Origin: Clostridia bacterium | GTDB lineage: Bacteria > Bacillota > Clostridia > TANB77 > CAG-465 | Length of the DNA: 64,000 nt | Direction of reading: 5' to 3' | Assembly: GCA_017626395.1 (NCBI GenBank) | Contig: JAGAIU010000042.1 | Location: 62,001-126,000 of the forward strand | Shown here: in pieces, positions 63,613 to 64,000 of the stretch | Layout: each line of letters begins with the position of its first letter | How positions within the stretch are numbered: the first letter of the stretch is position 1 | Translations under genes and position numbers: made by a program | The notes under the pieces: model-generated | What the model was told of the DNA's origin: nothing | What the model saw: only the letters and a program-made list of their open reading frames with translations | Database searches by the model: none

Positions 63613-64000
63613 ATGAAAAATCTAAAAAAGGATGATTTAAAAAAGGATGTTTATGAGGAAGAAATCATAAGAATTGATTATTTAACAGACAGAAATTACA
63701 AAATTAAAGAAAAAGAGCTGATACTTGCTCTTACGGCAATACGGATATAAGTGGTATAGTGCTAGAATGTATGAAGTAAGACCTACTTTGTTTAAAGAAA
63801 AAGATACTAGCATAGTAGATGATTATATAAATAGTGATAGTAACAAACTAGAAAAAATTACAGTTTGTGAAAATCTAAATTATCAGATTATTTTAACTAG
63901 ATACTGTGCTGTAATTCGTACTATGGATGGACAAAGACATTTAGAAAAAGTAGAGCCTGTTATACAACTTATTAAAAAGCATATTATTATGCTAGATGCT
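63613..64000 (+). pseudogene. Frameshifted or split gene of unknown function, runs off the window
   Basis: ATG 63613 follows a strong AAGGAGG site and opens a 45-codon frame (starting MKNLKKDDLKKDVYEEE) that stops at 63748-63750. In the frame that differs by one base, an open frame begins after a stop at 63719, runs LLLRQYGYKWYSARMYEVR and stays open to the window edge. Removing one base near 63724 joins the two into KEKELILLLRQYGYKW without a break. So this is either a true frameshift mutation, a sequencing or assembly error, or (less likely) programmed frameshifting. The promoter is full consensus. Function not recognised. Confidence 0.55.

Noticed and set aside
1-64000. CRISPR arrays, tRNA or rRNA genes, insertion sequences
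   Set aside because: No repeated spacer-like units, no cloverleaf with a TTCRANNC arm outside coding sequence, and no transposase gene was seen.

Overview
The window is very AT-rich (roughly 30% G+C by eye). Its gene set is that of a Gram-positive, endospore-forming member of the Firmicutes (Bacillota), most likely Clostridia. Evidence includes Spo0A, an alpha/beta small acid-soluble spore protein, YqfC, YqfD, SpoIID, a SpoIIQ-type peptidase and SpoIIID, zinc-type S14, and strong AGGAGG ribosome binding sites. There is no secretin or other outer-membrane gene. Species cannot be told from this window alone.

Layout. (1) 1-1750: the right end of an accessory block, with an unrecognised protein carrying an HEVWH zinc-protease-like motif and a small coiled-coil protein. 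(2) 1758-4668, minus strand: rpsT, and an apparent thymidylate/folate operon (divergent ThyX-like protein, deoxynucleoside or thymidylate kinase, FolC). (3) 4833-15445: the S10-spc ribosomal protein operon from rpsJ to secY, with a structured leader, no rpmD, and a terminator directly after secY instead of adk/map/infA. (4) 15474-21120: HelD-type RNA polymerase helicase, a small XRE regulator, an OB-fold membrane protein, a DUF421 protein, SASP and Spo0A. (5) 21177-33450: gdpP-rplI-dnaB-tilS-ftsH, rpsB-tsf, pyrH and a PH-like membrane protein, then secDF. (6) 33476-43485: small membrane and surface proteins, a WG-repeat protein, a LytTR regulator, yqfC-yqfD-ybeY-dgkA-cdd, an RsiV-like protein and a DacF-like carboxypeptidase. 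(7) 43558-60228: one long plus-strand operon for a divergent Tad/Flp-type pilus or secretion machine. (8) 60257-63502: spoIID-spoIIQ-spoIIID-mreB/mbl. (9) 63526-64000: a gene that seems frameshifted and runs off the window.

The most interesting part is the Tad-like operon. It encodes a CpaB-like SAF protein, two successive MinD/CpaE-like proteins that have both lost a normal Walker A lysine motif, a CpaF-type ATPase with its own N-terminal membrane helix, and a TadB-TadC fusion. These are followed by four short paralogous one-helix proteins sharing two motifs, a pair of longer paralogues of which one has gained a LamG-like lectin domain, and three large exported or membrane-anchored proteins. 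It has one strong promoter with a tandem 11-bp repeat upstream, a mid-operon hairpin after the first pilin-like gene, and a terminator at its end. No prepilin peptidase and no secretin is present in the window.

The housekeeping blocks keep their core order but repeatedly lack usual partners (rpmD, adk/map/infA, hpt, frr, phoH, era, spoIVB), which suggests a rearranged or reduced genome. Several long leaders (rpsJ, rpsB, rplC, spoIID) contain perfect or near-perfect inverted repeats that look regulatory.
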